A DNA stretch of 64,000 nt. Origin: UBA7703 sp963667195. Its GTDB lineage: Bacteria; Bacillota; Clostridia; Christensenellales; CAG-138. The stretch covers positions 1,798,001 through 1,862,000 of the forward strand of contig OY762962.1 in NCBI GenBank assembly GCA_963667195.1. The letters are read 5' to 3'. The position numbers and the translations under genes were made by a program. Shown in pieces: positions 24,716 through 33,102 of this stretch; within the stretch, counting starts at the first letter, position 1; each line of letters begins with the position of its first letter. The notes beneath the pieces were generated by a model. It made no database searches. It was not told the origin of the DNA and saw only the letters and a program-made list of their open reading frames with translations.

Positions 24716-24716
24716 T
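24688..24716 (+). promoter_or_regulatory. Promoter overlapping the mfd stop codon
   Basis: TATAAT at 24711-24716 contains the mfd stop codon; TTGCGT lies 17 nt upstream (24688-24693). It would drive the lipoprotein gene at 24870. Confidence 0.5.
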
Positions 24717-24869
24717 GGACAGCGTGGCAACACCCCGGAACAGGGGCAAAGCACGATGCCGGAATGTGATTGTTACAAGATCACACGAGGCGCGGGAGTT
24801 GTCCGCCAAGCAAAAAGCGTATCGTTTCCACTGCGCTGAGGCGCTGAATAAACAAGGGAGAAATCGATT

Positions 24870-26369
24870 ATGATGAACAACACCTGGAAGAAAGCGCTCT
24901 CCGTGCTGATAGCCGTCGCCCTGACGCTGTCGTTTGCGGCTTGCGCTGGCAAGAATGCAAGCACGGCCAGCTCGGCCAACGCAAGCGCATCGAACGCAAC
25001 CTCTTCGGATGCAACCGCGTCGGATGCAACGGCTGACCCGTCCCGCGACGAAGTTGCCGTCAAGGTTGGCGATGAATACACCATCACCAAGGGCGACATC
25101 ATCGACGAATACAACTACATGGTCTCCATGTACTCTGCCTATGGCATGAGCGCACCGACCGCTGACGCGGATGTGGAAGCCATGCAGGACAGCGTCATCT
25201 CCACCCTGGTTGCCGACAAGATCCAGCTCTATGAAGCGAAGCTGCTCGGCGTCTCGCTCACTGATGAGCAGAAAGCCAAGGTCGAAAAACAGGTTGAAGA
25301 TCAGATGAAGTACTACACCGACTCCTTCCGTTCGCAGGCGCAGAGTGAAGGCGCGGCCGACGTGGAAGCGCGCACGCAGGAGATCTTCCAGGAACAGCTC
25401 GATGCCGCCGGCATGAAGATGGATGTCGACGGATTCCGCTCCTACATGGCGGATCAGTACACCAACGCGGCCCTCAAGGATGCGTTGAAAGCCGTTGTGA
25501 CCAAGGACATCACCGCGACGGATGAAGAAGTCCAGACCTATTATAACGATCTGCTCAAGACGCAGAAGGAAACCTACACCACGACGCCCGCCGACTTCGG
25601 AGCCGCCGCGGAAGATTACCAGAAGAACGGCGGAGACCCGATGCTCTATACGCCCGAAGGCTATGTGCGCGTTCGCTCCATCTCCATCACGCCCACCGGT
25701 TCCGTCTCCGCGGACTACACCACGCTCAAGGACGAGCTGACGAAGCTTGAGGCGCAGTACGGCGCGGCTGCTCTTGCAGCGCTTGCCGACAAGTACACGG
25801 CGCAGGGTGCCGACCCGTCCGCAACGGGCATCAACGTCACCGTGAACGACATCAAAGACGGCGCGAAGCTCGTCAGCGATTATCTGACCAAGAAAGCCGC
25901 CGCGGATGCCCTCTACGAAGCATTCATCAAGGATGCGCGTGAAAAGGCAAACGAAGCGTATGCTTCTCTGCAGGCCGGCACGAAGTTTGAAGACGTGCTC
26001 AAGAAATACGGCGAAGACACGGTCTACACCGACTACCCGACGTTTGTTGACACCGGCCTTCTGATGTACGTTGGCGGTGAGGACACCACCTGGAGCGCAG
26101 ATCTGGTCAAAGCGGTCGGCCTGCTCAAGGACGGCGAGTACACCACGGTGATCAAGGTGGACGATGTGTTCTACATCCTCCAGCTGGTCGGTGCCGAGCC
26201 CGCGGGCGAGAAGAGCCTTACCGATACGCATGACCTGGTCAAGGCAGCCGCCATCGCAAAGAGCGCGAATACCGCCTGGGATGCACAGCTCAAGACATGG
26301 GAGAACGACACGAAGATCGTGAAGTACTTCGAGGATGTGTATCGCGACATCGGCAAAGCGACGAAATAA
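24870..26369 (+). CDS. PrsA/SurA-like foldase lipoprotein
   Basis: A 499-residue lipoprotein: signal peptide with lipobox LSFAAC (lipidated Cys25), an Ala/Ser/Asp-rich linker to about residue 60, then a SurA/trigger-factor-like helical N-domain (KVGDEYTITKGDIIDEYNY onward). A region around 265-430 has parvulin-like strands (VRVRSISITPT, FEDVLKKYGED, YTTVIKVDDVFYILQLVG) interrupted by a long helical insert. Such proteins assist folding of exported proteins. The usual parvulin catalytic His and Asp are not evident, so isomerase activity is doubtful. Confidence 0.78.
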   Translation: MMNNTWKKALSVLIAVALTLSFAACAGKNASTASSANASASNATSSDATASDATADPSRDEVAVKVGDEYTITKGDIIDEYNYMVSMYSAYGMSAPTADADVEAMQDSVISTLVADKIQLYEAKLLGVSLTDEQKAKVEKQVEDQMKYYTDSFRSQAQSEGAADVEARTQEIFQEQLDAAGMKMDVDGFRSYMADQYTNAALKDALKAVVTKDITATDEEVQTYYNDLLKTQKETYTTTPADFGAAAEDYQKNGGDPMLYTPEGYVRVRSISITPTGSVSADYTTLKDELTKLEAQYGAAALAALADKYTAQGADPSATGINVTVNDIKDGAKLVSDYLTKKAAADALYEAFIKDAREKANEAYASLQAGTKFEDVLKKYGEDTVYTDYPTFVDTGLLMYVGGEDTTWSADLVKAVGLLKDGEYTTVIKVDDVFYILQLVGAEPAGEKSLTDTHDLVKAAAIAKSANTAWDAQLKTWENDTKIVKYFEDVYRDIGKATK

Positions 26370-26380
26370 AGCATGCTCAA

Positions 26381-26408
26381 ACAGGCGGCAGAGATGCCGC
26401 CTGTTTTT
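26381..26408 (+). terminator. Terminator of the foldase lipoprotein gene
   Basis: ACAGGCGGC (26381-26389) pairs with GCCGCCTGT (26396-26404), then TTTTT. Confidence 0.9.
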
Positions 26409-26483
26409 ATGCGCTCGTTTGTGAAATCCATTCTCAGAATTGTGATTTTTCAGGAGAATTTGGCAGGTTTGCATCCATTTTAC

Positions 26484-26512
26484 TTGTCTTTACAATCAGG
26501 ATTTGCTATATT
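26484..26512 (+). promoter_or_regulatory. Promoter of the rubredoxin gene
   Basis: TTGTCT (26484-26489), 17 nt, TATATT (26507-26512), with a leader of about 75 nt. Confidence 0.7.
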
Positions 26513-26596
26513 GGATAAAGAACGAAACTGCCGGAGCGCATACTCGCGTTTCACACCGGCCAGCGGGTTCAATTCAAGCAGGAGGTGTTGTGTAGA

Positions 26597-26752
26597 ATGA
26601 AGTATGAATGCGTTTGCGGCTATGTATATGATCCCGAGGTAGGCGATCCTGATAACGGTATTGCCGCGGGCACCGCGTTTGAAGACCTGCCTGAAGATTG
26701 GGTTTGCCCCGTCTGTGGTATGGAGAAGGATGCCTTCACGGCGATCGCATAA
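26597..26752 (+). CDS. Rubredoxin
   Basis: A 51-residue one-electron carrier with a single Fe(Cys)4 site, common in strict anaerobes. It shows GYVYDPEVGDPDNGI, the aromatic/acidic core FEDLPEDWVCPVCG and the second knuckle C37-P-V-C40-G. The first knuckle is unusual: C5-V-C7-G instead of C-x-x-C-G, one residue short. GGAGG lies 12 nt before the ATG. It has its own promoter and terminator. Confidence 0.9.
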   Translation: MKYECVCGYVYDPEVGDPDNGIAAGTAFEDLPEDWVCPVCGMEKDAFTAIA

Positions 26753-26776
26753 CGTGTAGGAACCAATTCGACAATA

Positions 26777-26812
26777 AACAACGCTCCGGCTTGCCGGAGC
26801 GTTGTTTTGTTG
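26777..26812. terminator. Bidirectional terminator between rubredoxin and the binding-protein gene
   Basis: ACGCTCCGGC pairs with GCCGGAGCGT (26781-26790 with 26793-26802), flanked by T-rich sequence on the plus strand and AAACAA on the other side. It separates two converging genes. Confidence 0.85.
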
Positions 26813-26842
26813 CTTGCACGCGATATATTTCCGATGCGCTCT

Positions 26843-27922
26843 TTACTTGAACTCCGGTTGTTTGTGGTCGTAGAGCACCGAATAGAGCGCGTTGAGGCCG
26901 TCCAGAATGCGCGGGCCTGCGCGTGTGATCAGAGCGGGATCGATATAATACACCTGCTGGTTCTTCACCGCGTCCACCTGCGCCCAGTCGCTCCGCGCGA
27001 GAATTTCGGCGGGGCCCGTCAGCGCGGGCGTTGCGGCCGGATCGGGAGTGGCGTTCGGGTCGGGCGTCAGGTTCGGGTCCGGCGCGTCCTGCGAGCGGTC
27101 CCGCGACGTGGTGATGATCACGTCCGGCGAGCGGCCGACAACCTGATCCTGCGTGACGCTGATCAGCCCGGTCTGATCCTCAAACTCGTTATGGAACCCC
27201 AACAGCGAAACCAGCGCATTGAAGATGCTTCCGCCGCCGTAGGTCGTCATACCGCTTGCAAGCGGCGAGAGCTCCAGATAGACCGTGTCCGCATGGGTGG
27301 AGACCTTGGCCTGGAAGGCGGCGATCGAGGTAATCATCTGGGAAACCAGCGAGTTTGCCTCCGTTGCATGGTTGGTGATGGTGCCCATCAGCGCGATTGC
27401 GCCGTAAAGGTTGTTGATGTCGGTCACGTTGGTGACGACGATGGTAACCCCGGCTCCGGTCAGCGCGGAGACGAGATCCGCGTCCGCAGCATCCTCCGTA
27501 CCCATGACGACGACTTGCGGCTCGCGCAGCAGCAGCACATCCGGATCGTTTTTGCCGTTTGACGTGGCGTAGGGCAGCATCTTCACCTCTTCGGGATAGT
27601 CGCAGTTGATGGCGCGGCCGACCACGCTTGTGCCTGCGCCGATGGAGAAGAGGATCTCGCAATCCGCGGGATCGAGCACGACGATGCGCTCCGGATATGC
27701 GCTGAGGCGGATGGCGTTGCCCGCCATATCCGTGGTGTCCACGACGTATTCGCCGGATGCCGGGGTTTGCGCGGTCGCGGGTACTCCCGGCGCGAAATCG
27801 GAGGCTACGCTGGGCGAGCCATCCTCCACGGGAACGGGCGAAGGCAGCGCGCAGGCACCCATCATCAGCACGAGGCCGATCGCGGTCAAAAGCCGGAGCG
27901 CGCGTTTGGTTGGGTTTGTCAT
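26843..27922 (-). CDS. ABC-transporter substrate-binding lipoprotein of the iron-siderophore/cobalamin (BtuF-FepB) type
   Basis: 359 residues. Lipobox MMGAC gives lipidated Cys24. The class-III binding-protein fold is shown by AYPERIVVLDPADCEILFSIG (split: AYPERIVVLDPA, CEILFSIG), NDPDVLLLREPQVVV and RSPDVIITTSRD. Near residues 280-300 there is a tandem Asp-Pro-Asn/Ala-Thr repeat (PNLTPDPNATPDPAATP) that looks like a flexible insert. There is no permease or ATPase beside it, so its partner is elsewhere. I chose the ATG at 27922 (AAAGGA 8 nt upstream) over longer in-frame starts. Confidence 0.82.
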   Translation of the reverse strand: MTNPTKRALRLLTAIGLVLMMGACALPSPVPVEDGSPSVASDFAPGVPATAQTPASGEYVVDTTDMAGNAIRLSAYPERIVVLDPADCEILFSIGAGTSVVGRAINCDYPEEVKMLPYATSNGKNDPDVLLLREPQVVVMGTEDAADADLVSALTGAGVTIVVTNVTDINNLYGAIALMGTITNHATEANSLVSQMITSIAAFQAKVSTHADTVYLELSPLASGMTTYGGGSIFNALVSLLGFHNEFEDQTGLISVTQDQVVGRSPDVIITTSRDRSQDAPDPNLTPDPNATPDPAATPALTGPAEILARSDWAQVDAVKNQQVYYIDPALITRAGPRILDGLNALYSVLYDHKQPEFK

Positions 27923-28017
27923 GAAAGAGTCCTTTCCTGCCGGAGTGCGCACGAGTCTGTGATCCATCATCAAAGCCCCTGCGCGCACCGCGTGGATGAT
28001 ACAAATAAACTGGGTAC

Positions 28018-28046
28018 AGTATAGCATTCCGGTTCGGTGAGGGCAA
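28018..28046 (-). promoter_or_regulatory. Promoter of the binding-protein gene
   Basis: Minus strand TTGCCC (28046-28041), 17 nt, TATACT (28023-28018) with an extended TG; leader about 90 nt. Confidence 0.6.
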
Positions 28047-28325
28047 TTCGGCTCAGAGTGCTTGGATTTCATCAAACACGCACGAAATAATCAAGAATAA
28101 TTATTGTTATATCTGAAAAGCAGAACAATCGAAAGAAAAAGAAAATAGAGAAAAGGAACCATAGTAATTCTTGCGTTCTTTTTGCAAAAGACTGTTTACG
28201 GATTCTTAGCAGGAAGTTCACATGTTGGTGATGTAATCTATACGCGCGCGGGAAAAAGTTGTAAGATGATGCAAGCAGGATTTGTCTGGCCGCCTGTGGC
28301 AACGACGGCAGGAGGAGTGGAAAAG
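28047..28325. other. Gene-free AT-rich spacer
   Basis: Between two divergent genes. It begins AT-rich (ATAATTATTGTTATA around 28092-28113) and becomes mixed. An in-frame extension of the hydrolase (from 28182) is possible but looks non-coding. I see no convincing promoter, RNA or repeat; the hydrolase promoter must lie here. Confidence 0.4.
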
Positions 28326-29288
28326 ATGAAGAAAACATATCCCATCGACGAGCACAAAAAGCTCGCGCTCAACGGCACCACGCTCGACTTTCGCATTCGC
28401 GGCACGAGCGAACATAACCCCGTGCTGTTGTTTTTGCATGGCGGGCCCGGCGTTTGCGACCGGCACTTCGTGCTGGAGGATCAATCCCCGCTGACGGATA
28501 TCTGCACGCTCGTTTGCTTTGATCAGCGCGGCGCAGGCAAGAGCTACACCCGCGCGCAGGCGGCGCAGCATATGGATATGGAGCTTGTGCTGGGAGACGC
28601 GATTGCGGCGGTGGATTGGCTCCGCGCGCGATTCGGGCAGGAGAAAATTTACATCGCGGGGCACAGCTACGGCAGCTACCTCGGCATTTTGCTCTGCCAG
28701 CGGATTCCCGAAAAGATCGCGGCGTATATCGGCACGGGCCAACTCGCCAACGGCGCGGAGAACGAGCGCATTTCCTATGAATTCGTTCTCAACGAGGCGA
28801 CAAAGCGAAACGATACCAAGGCGCTGGAGGCGCTGGCGCGCATCGGTGCGCCGGTCGATGGATTCTATCGCTCGCTGGACGACCTGACGGTGCAGCGAAA
28901 CCTCATGACGAAGTATGGCGGCGCCGCGCACGGCAAGAAGGAGAACATGATCTCCTCGATGGTGCTGCCGATTCTGCGCTCGCCGGAGTATTCGCTTTTG
29001 GACATCGCGGGCTACGCGAAGGGCGCATACTACAACCTTCGCGAGCTATGGCGCGAGGTGATCACCTGCAAGTTTGATCAGACCGTCTTAAAGCTGGATG
29101 TGCCCGTGTTCATCACGCAGGGCAGGCACGACCGCAACACCCCGCCGGAGATCGCGAAACCCTGGATCGATGCGCTGCAAGCGCCGAAAAAGGAGTGGAT
29201 CTGGTTCGAGGAGAGCGCGCATTCGCCGATTCGGGAAGAGAAGGATAAATGGAATGAAGTCGTGAGAACCCGTGTGTTCGGTAGATAA
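28326..29288 (+). CDS. Alpha/beta-fold hydrolase, proline iminopeptidase-like
   Basis: 320 residues with the oxyanion-hole sequence LFLHGGPGVCD (about 41), CFDQRGAGKSY (about 73), nucleophile elbow GHSYGSYLG (about 117), a helical cap and the late Asp and His regions (TQGRHDRNTPP about 263, ESAHSP about 297). HGGPG and DQRGxGxS are typical of proline iminopeptidases and related hydrolases; the substrate is uncertain. The start ATG at 28326 has GGAGG 11 nt upstream. A single-gene unit with its own terminator. Confidence 0.85.
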   Translation: MKKTYPIDEHKKLALNGTTLDFRIRGTSEHNPVLLFLHGGPGVCDRHFVLEDQSPLTDICTLVCFDQRGAGKSYTRAQAAQHMDMELVLGDAIAAVDWLRARFGQEKIYIAGHSYGSYLGILLCQRIPEKIAAYIGTGQLANGAENERISYEFVLNEATKRNDTKALEALARIGAPVDGFYRSLDDLTVQRNLMTKYGGAAHGKKENMISSMVLPILRSPEYSLLDIAGYAKGAYYNLRELWREVITCKFDQTVLKLDVPVFITQGRHDRNTPPEIAKPWIDALQAPKKEWIWFEESAHSPIREEKDKWNEVVRTRVFGR

Positions 29289-29297
29289 TGAATCTCT

Positions 29298-29324
29298 CGG
29301 AGGTGGTACACACCTCCGTTTTTT
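29298..29324 (+). terminator. Terminator of the hydrolase gene
   Basis: CGGAGGTG (29298-29305) pairs with CACCTCCG (29311-29318), then six T. Confidence 0.9.
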
Positions 29325-29455
29325 GTTTACGCAATTGGAAATTACCATAAAACGCTCCGTGACGGTGAAATGAAAACGCAAGTGGGGGAAAGTCGATTAT
29401 ATTTGAAAGATTCTGAAAACAAATGTAGCGTGCTCTTTCCCTATCGCGCGTCATT

Positions 29456-29464
29456 TGGTATGAT
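29456..29464 (+). promoter_or_regulatory. Extended -10 promoter of ftsW
   Basis: TGGTATGAT gives TATGAT at 29459-29464 with an extended TG; no clear -35. The leader would be about 105 nt. Confidence 0.45.
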
Positions 29465-29577
29465 ACACGATGCACCAATGTGGCGCATTGCCGCTTGCCC
29501 GCGCTTGCGGGAGCCAGCGGATGCGGATTGTGCGGACAACGCACCGCCCGCAGCAAAATATTCGATTCGGAGAGTGT

Positions 29578-30786
29578 ATGGAAAGACGTGCCGTTGCGAA
29601 ACAAAAGCGCAATTTTGGCCATATCGATTATCCCATCGTGCTCATGGTCGGTTTGCTTTGCGCATTTGGACTGGTCATGGTGTTTTCCGCGAGCTATTAT
29701 TACGCACAAAACACGGCAACCCTCGGCTACGACGGGTACTATTTCATCCGCAAACAGGCGGTTTACCTTGCCATCGGTTTCCCGATGATGCTGGGTCTTT
29801 CGTTTTTTGATTATCGCAGGCTAGAGCAGTTCAAGATCATCGCAATTCTCGTTTCCATCGCGCTGCTGCTCGCGGTGCTCGTCTTTGGTCAGGAGACGAA
29901 CGGCGCGCGCCGTTGGATCGTCATCGGCGGTCAGAGTATTCAGCCTTCCGAGATTGCAAAATTCGGTATGATGCTCTACATGGCGTCCTTTGCCTCCAAG
30001 AAGTACAAGGTCATGCAGAGCTTTACAAAGGGTATGCTGCCGATGCTTCTCGTCATCGGCGTCATCTGCGGCCTCGTTATGTTACAGCCGAACATGTCCA
30101 TGGCGGTTATCATGGGCCTCATGGGATACGCGCTGCTCTTCATCGGCGGCTGCGACACGAAACAGATGCTCCTGCTTGCCGTCGTGCTTGTCGCACTCTT
30201 TGCGCTGCTCGCCATCATCGAGCCTTACCGACTCGCGCGATTGACGTCGTTTGTTGATCCGTGGAAAGACGCGCTTGGCGATGGTTATCAGCTGGTTCAG
30301 TCCTATTATGCGCTGGGTTCCGGCGGGCTCTTCGGCGTCGGCCTCAACAACAGCCATCAAAAGCTCCTGTACATGACGTACGGCGAGTCGGACTTCATCT
30401 TCGCCATCGTGGCGGAGGAGCTCGGCCTCGTCGGCGCTCTGCTCGTGGTCGCGGCGTTCTTCTTTATCGTGTATCGCGGAATTCGCATCGCGCTTCTTTG
30501 CCGCGACCGGTTCGGCAGCATGCTTGCCGGCGGTATCACGGTTGTTTTCGGCCTGCAGGTATTCGTGAACGTCGGCGTTTGCACGGGGCTGCTGCCCACG
30601 ACGGGACAGGCGCTTCCGTTCATCAGCGCGGGCGGCTCCTCGATGATGATCTTCCTTGCCGCAATCGGCGTGTTACTCAATATTTCCCGCTACAACAGCC
30701 TGCACAATCACGTGCCGGAAAAGGTGGAAAAGAAGAAACCTGTGCAGAGCGCGAAGGGCGCCAAGAACGAACGCGTACGCGCGTAA
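29578..30786 (+). CDS. ftsW: Lipid II polymerase FtsW (SEDS family)
   Basis: 402 residues, about ten membrane segments, SEDS peptidoglycan glycosyltransferase of the divisome. Diagnostic sequences: LVMVFSASYYYAQN near residue 30, ARRWIVIGGQSIQPSEIAKF (about 108-127), YQLVQSYYALGSGGLFGVGL (about 238), TYGESDFIFAIVAEELG (about 265) and LPTTGQALPFISAGGSSM (about 340). RodA and SpoVE are close relatives; the ftsQ-type neighbour favours FtsW. GGAGAG precedes the ATG at 29578, and the upstream open frame is not conserved. Confidence 0.85.
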   Translation: MERRAVAKQKRNFGHIDYPIVLMVGLLCAFGLVMVFSASYYYAQNTATLGYDGYYFIRKQAVYLAIGFPMMLGLSFFDYRRLEQFKIIAILVSIALLLAVLVFGQETNGARRWIVIGGQSIQPSEIAKFGMMLYMASFASKKYKVMQSFTKGMLPMLLVIGVICGLVMLQPNMSMAVIMGLMGYALLFIGGCDTKQMLLLAVVLVALFALLAIIEPYRLARLTSFVDPWKDALGDGYQLVQSYYALGSGGLFGVGLNNSHQKLLYMTYGESDFIFAIVAEELGLVGALLVVAAFFFIVYRGIRIALLCRDRFGSMLAGGITVVFGLQVFVNVGVCTGLLPTTGQALPFISAGGSSMMIFLAAIGVLLNISRYNSLHNHVPEKVEKKKPVQSAKGAKNERVRA

Positions 30787-30840
30787 GCATGCGTGCCCGG
30801 CACGCGAAAACCACGTTTGATCGATAGAAAGTCTGGATAG

Positions 30841-32331
30841 ATGGCAAAAGACAAGGGTAAACAATCGAATCAGGACTCCGGCGGGACGAAGAAGAAGAGC
30901 TTTTGGTCGAACTTCTTCGAGCCCGTTCCTTCCGATGACGATTTTGACCCGGCATCGGCAAACCGGCAATACGGCGAACCGCCCGAGCCACCGCTGAAGC
31001 ATCTCTTCAGCGACGACGATGTGGAGTTTTCGGACGAGGACGATGCGGAAGACCTCGCGAAGCTGACCTGGGCGGACGGCGAGAAGGTCGTTTCGGATAC
31101 GCAGCGCCTTCGCTACAACGGAAGAAACACCGAGCGGACAAAGACGAAAGCGCCCGCCAAAGGCGAGGAGCGCATTCACCTGTTCCAGCCGCAGGAAGAC
31201 GATTTTGACGACGACGAGGACGAGCCCGCGCGCGAACACACGACGCGCACGCGCATCTTCCGCACCGGCGCCTCAACCACAGCGCGCATCCACATCAACG
31301 AAACCGAAGAGACCATTCGCATGGCGGAGGCGCAAAAGAAAGCGCGCGCCCGCGAAGCCGCGCGCAAGCACGAGGAGTATGTGGAACGCGAGCTGCGCAA
31401 AAAAGAGCGCAGGGCGATTGCGGCAAAGCTCTTTAGCAACCTTGTGTTCGTGTTTGTGATCTTGGTTGCGGTCGGCGTTGCGGTGTACTACGGCTTCCTG
31501 CTTTCGGATATCGTGGTCATGGGCAACGAAAACTACACCTCGGACTATATCATCGAGCGATCCGGCCTCAAGCTCGGCACGCATATGCTGTTTGTCGATC
31601 TGGACAAGGCGGAGGAGAACATCGCGCAGGACCCGTATTTGCAGGTGGACTCGGTGACCTATATCTTCCCCGCGCGCGTTCGCATCGTGGTCACGGAGCG
31701 TAAGGCGGTTGCAGGTATCGTCGGCCTTGACAGCAACGTGATCATCGACAAAAACGGATACGTGCTCTCCATGACGGGTGGGACGGATCTATCCGACCTG
31801 ATTCAGGTTACGGGTGTTACCGCGTCCGGCTTCCAGCTCGGCCAACGCCTTGGCCAGGACAACGATTTTTCCACGGCGACGCTGGTTCTGCTCATCTCCG
31901 AGCTGGAGCAGTACAATCTTTCCAGCTCGATCAAGAGCATCGATTTGACGACGCCGCTCGCGATCACCATGACCGCGCAAAACGGGTTGAAGGTTCATGT
32001 CGGTCAGGCGACGGATCTGGACACGAAGATGGACGTTCTGGCAAGGCTCCTGCCTCAATTTTTGAGCAAGGGCATCACATACGGAACGCTGTATCTCTCC
32101 GCGAAGGGTGGAACGGTGTATTCGACCACATCCTATGAGGACCGCACACCGATTGAGACCACGGAAACCGACAACGGAGCGGGGCAGCTGCCGGTGGACG
32201 ACAACGGCGACGGAATCGACGACGTGACGGGACTGCCGATCACATCGCCCACCACGACGGACGCAGGCACAGGTACCACAACGCCTCTGCCTTCGACGAC
32301 ACCATCCGGAGGCGACGATTTCCAGGGATAA
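30841..32331 (+). CDS. ftsQ: FtsQ/DivIB-type cell-division protein with long acidic N-terminal tail
   Basis: Divisome scaffold linking FtsB/FtsL and the septal synthase. The 496 residues are longer than usual. A charged cytoplasmic N-terminus of nearly 200 residues (DDDFDPAS, FSDDDVEFSDEDDAED, a Lys/Arg helix at about 155-195) precedes one membrane segment (about 200-222), a POTRA domain (SDIVVMGNENYTSDYIIERS, about 222-241), the FtsQ beta domain (about 290-400) and a Thr/Pro/Gly-rich C-terminal tail of about 75 residues. It lies 54 nt after ftsW. Confidence 0.85.
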   Translation: MAKDKGKQSNQDSGGTKKKSFWSNFFEPVPSDDDFDPASANRQYGEPPEPPLKHLFSDDDVEFSDEDDAEDLAKLTWADGEKVVSDTQRLRYNGRNTERTKTKAPAKGEERIHLFQPQEDDFDDDEDEPAREHTTRTRIFRTGASTTARIHINETEETIRMAEAQKKARAREAARKHEEYVERELRKKERRAIAAKLFSNLVFVFVILVAVGVAVYYGFLLSDIVVMGNENYTSDYIIERSGLKLGTHMLFVDLDKAEENIAQDPYLQVDSVTYIFPARVRIVVTERKAVAGIVGLDSNVIIDKNGYVLSMTGGTDLSDLIQVTGVTASGFQLGQRLGQDNDFSTATLVLLISELEQYNLSSSIKSIDLTTPLAITMTAQNGLKVHVGQATDLDTKMDVLARLLPQFLSKGITYGTLYLSAKGGTVYSTTSYEDRTPIETTETDNGAGQLPVDDNGDGIDDVTGLPITSPTTTDAGTGTTTPLPSTTPSGGDDFQG

Positions 32332-32343
32332 AACATAATATAA

Positions 32344-32372
32344 AAGCCACTCGCTTACGCGGGTGGCTTTAT
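32344..32372 (+). terminator. Terminator of ftsW-ftsQ
   Basis: AAGCCACTCGC (32344-32354) pairs with GCGGGTGGCTT (32359-32369), followed by TATTG. Confidence 0.85.
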
Positions 32373-32434
32373 TGTTACTAGCGTATTGAAGTATTTTCGT
32401 AAACCCCGCTTCCCGAAGGGAAGAAAAAGAAAAA

Positions 32435-32806
32435 TTATTCCCAGCCCTTTTCCGCATGGCGGCAGATGGCAGAAAACGTCTCCGCGGAGATATCGTGCTC
32501 CATGCGGCAGGCGTCCGCAAAGGCGGTCTCCTCCTGCACGCCGAGGCGCATCAGAAACTTTGCCAAAACCAGATGGCGCTGATACATGCTCTCCGCGATT
32601 TCGCGTCCGCTGGGAGTAAGCGTAATACACTTATCATCCGCCATGTGGATATAGTTATTCTCGCGCAGGAGCTTTGTCGCGTGGCTCACGCTCGCCTTGG
32701 TGACGCAAAGACTCGTTGCGATATCGACCGAGCGCGCGCAGCCGTTCTTCTCCTGCTGGATCAGAATCTGCTCCAGATAATCTTCAATGGATTCGTTGAC
32801 CTGCAT
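32435..32806 (-). CDS. DtxR/MntR-family metal-dependent repressor
   Basis: 123 residues. Winged helix at residues about 8-60 (EDYLEQILIQQEK, SVDIATSLCVTKASVSHATKLL, split at VCTK in the recognition helix), then LTPSGREIAESMYQRHLVLAKFL and LGVQEETAFADACRMEHDIS, which carries the metal ligands Cys, Glu and His. It lacks the SH3-like third domain, so it is MntR-sized. Divergent from feoAB, it is the likely Fe(II) or Mn(II) sensor of that operon. Confidence 0.88.
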   Translation of the reverse strand: MQVNESIEDYLEQILIQQEKNGCARSVDIATSLCVTKASVSHATKLLRENNYIHMADDKCITLTPSGREIAESMYQRHLVLAKFLMRLGVQEETAFADACRMEHDISAETFSAICRHAEKGWE

Positions 32807-32831
32807 GTGCCTACCTCCGCCGCTTTCTTTT

Positions 32832-32860
32832 ATGTTACACCTTAGGGATACTCATTTCAA
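32832..32860 (-). promoter_or_regulatory. Promoter of the DtxR/MntR gene
   Basis: Minus strand TTGAAA (32860-32855), 17 nt, TAACAT (32837-32832). The spacer contains CCTAAGG, a possible weak half-site for autoregulation. Confidence 0.6.
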
Positions 32861-32952
32861 GTTGAATCAACCCATACGCTCACGAGATGCGCGAATATGC
32901 TGTTTATTGCAAAATTGTCGCGATTTTTTCGCGGGACATGTGATTTTAGGGA

Positions 32953-32981
32953 TTGACAAGCGCAGGTAGATGCGTTAAACT
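32953..32981 (+). promoter_or_regulatory. Promoter of feoAB
   Basis: TTGACA (32953-32958), 17 nt, TAAACT (32976-32981), start predicted near 32988, immediately before the palindromic operator. Confidence 0.8.
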
Positions 32982-32991
32982 CCTATCGTTG

Positions 32992-33009
32992 AGTTAGACA
33001 CGTCTAACT
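32992..33009 (+). promoter_or_regulatory. Palindromic operator at the feoAB start site
   Basis: AGTTAGACACGTCTAACT has perfect 8-bp arms around a 2-bp centre, the form of DtxR-family metal boxes. It covers about +4 to +21 of the feo transcript, fitting repression by the divergent DtxR/MntR-type protein. Confidence 0.75.
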
Positions 33010-33102
33010 AATTGGACTCGTTAAGAACCTGTATGAATTGCGGTCGATGGATCGAAATTGCTTACAGCGGGAGAACGAGGGGAAAGGCGGAGCGAGAGCA
33101 AA

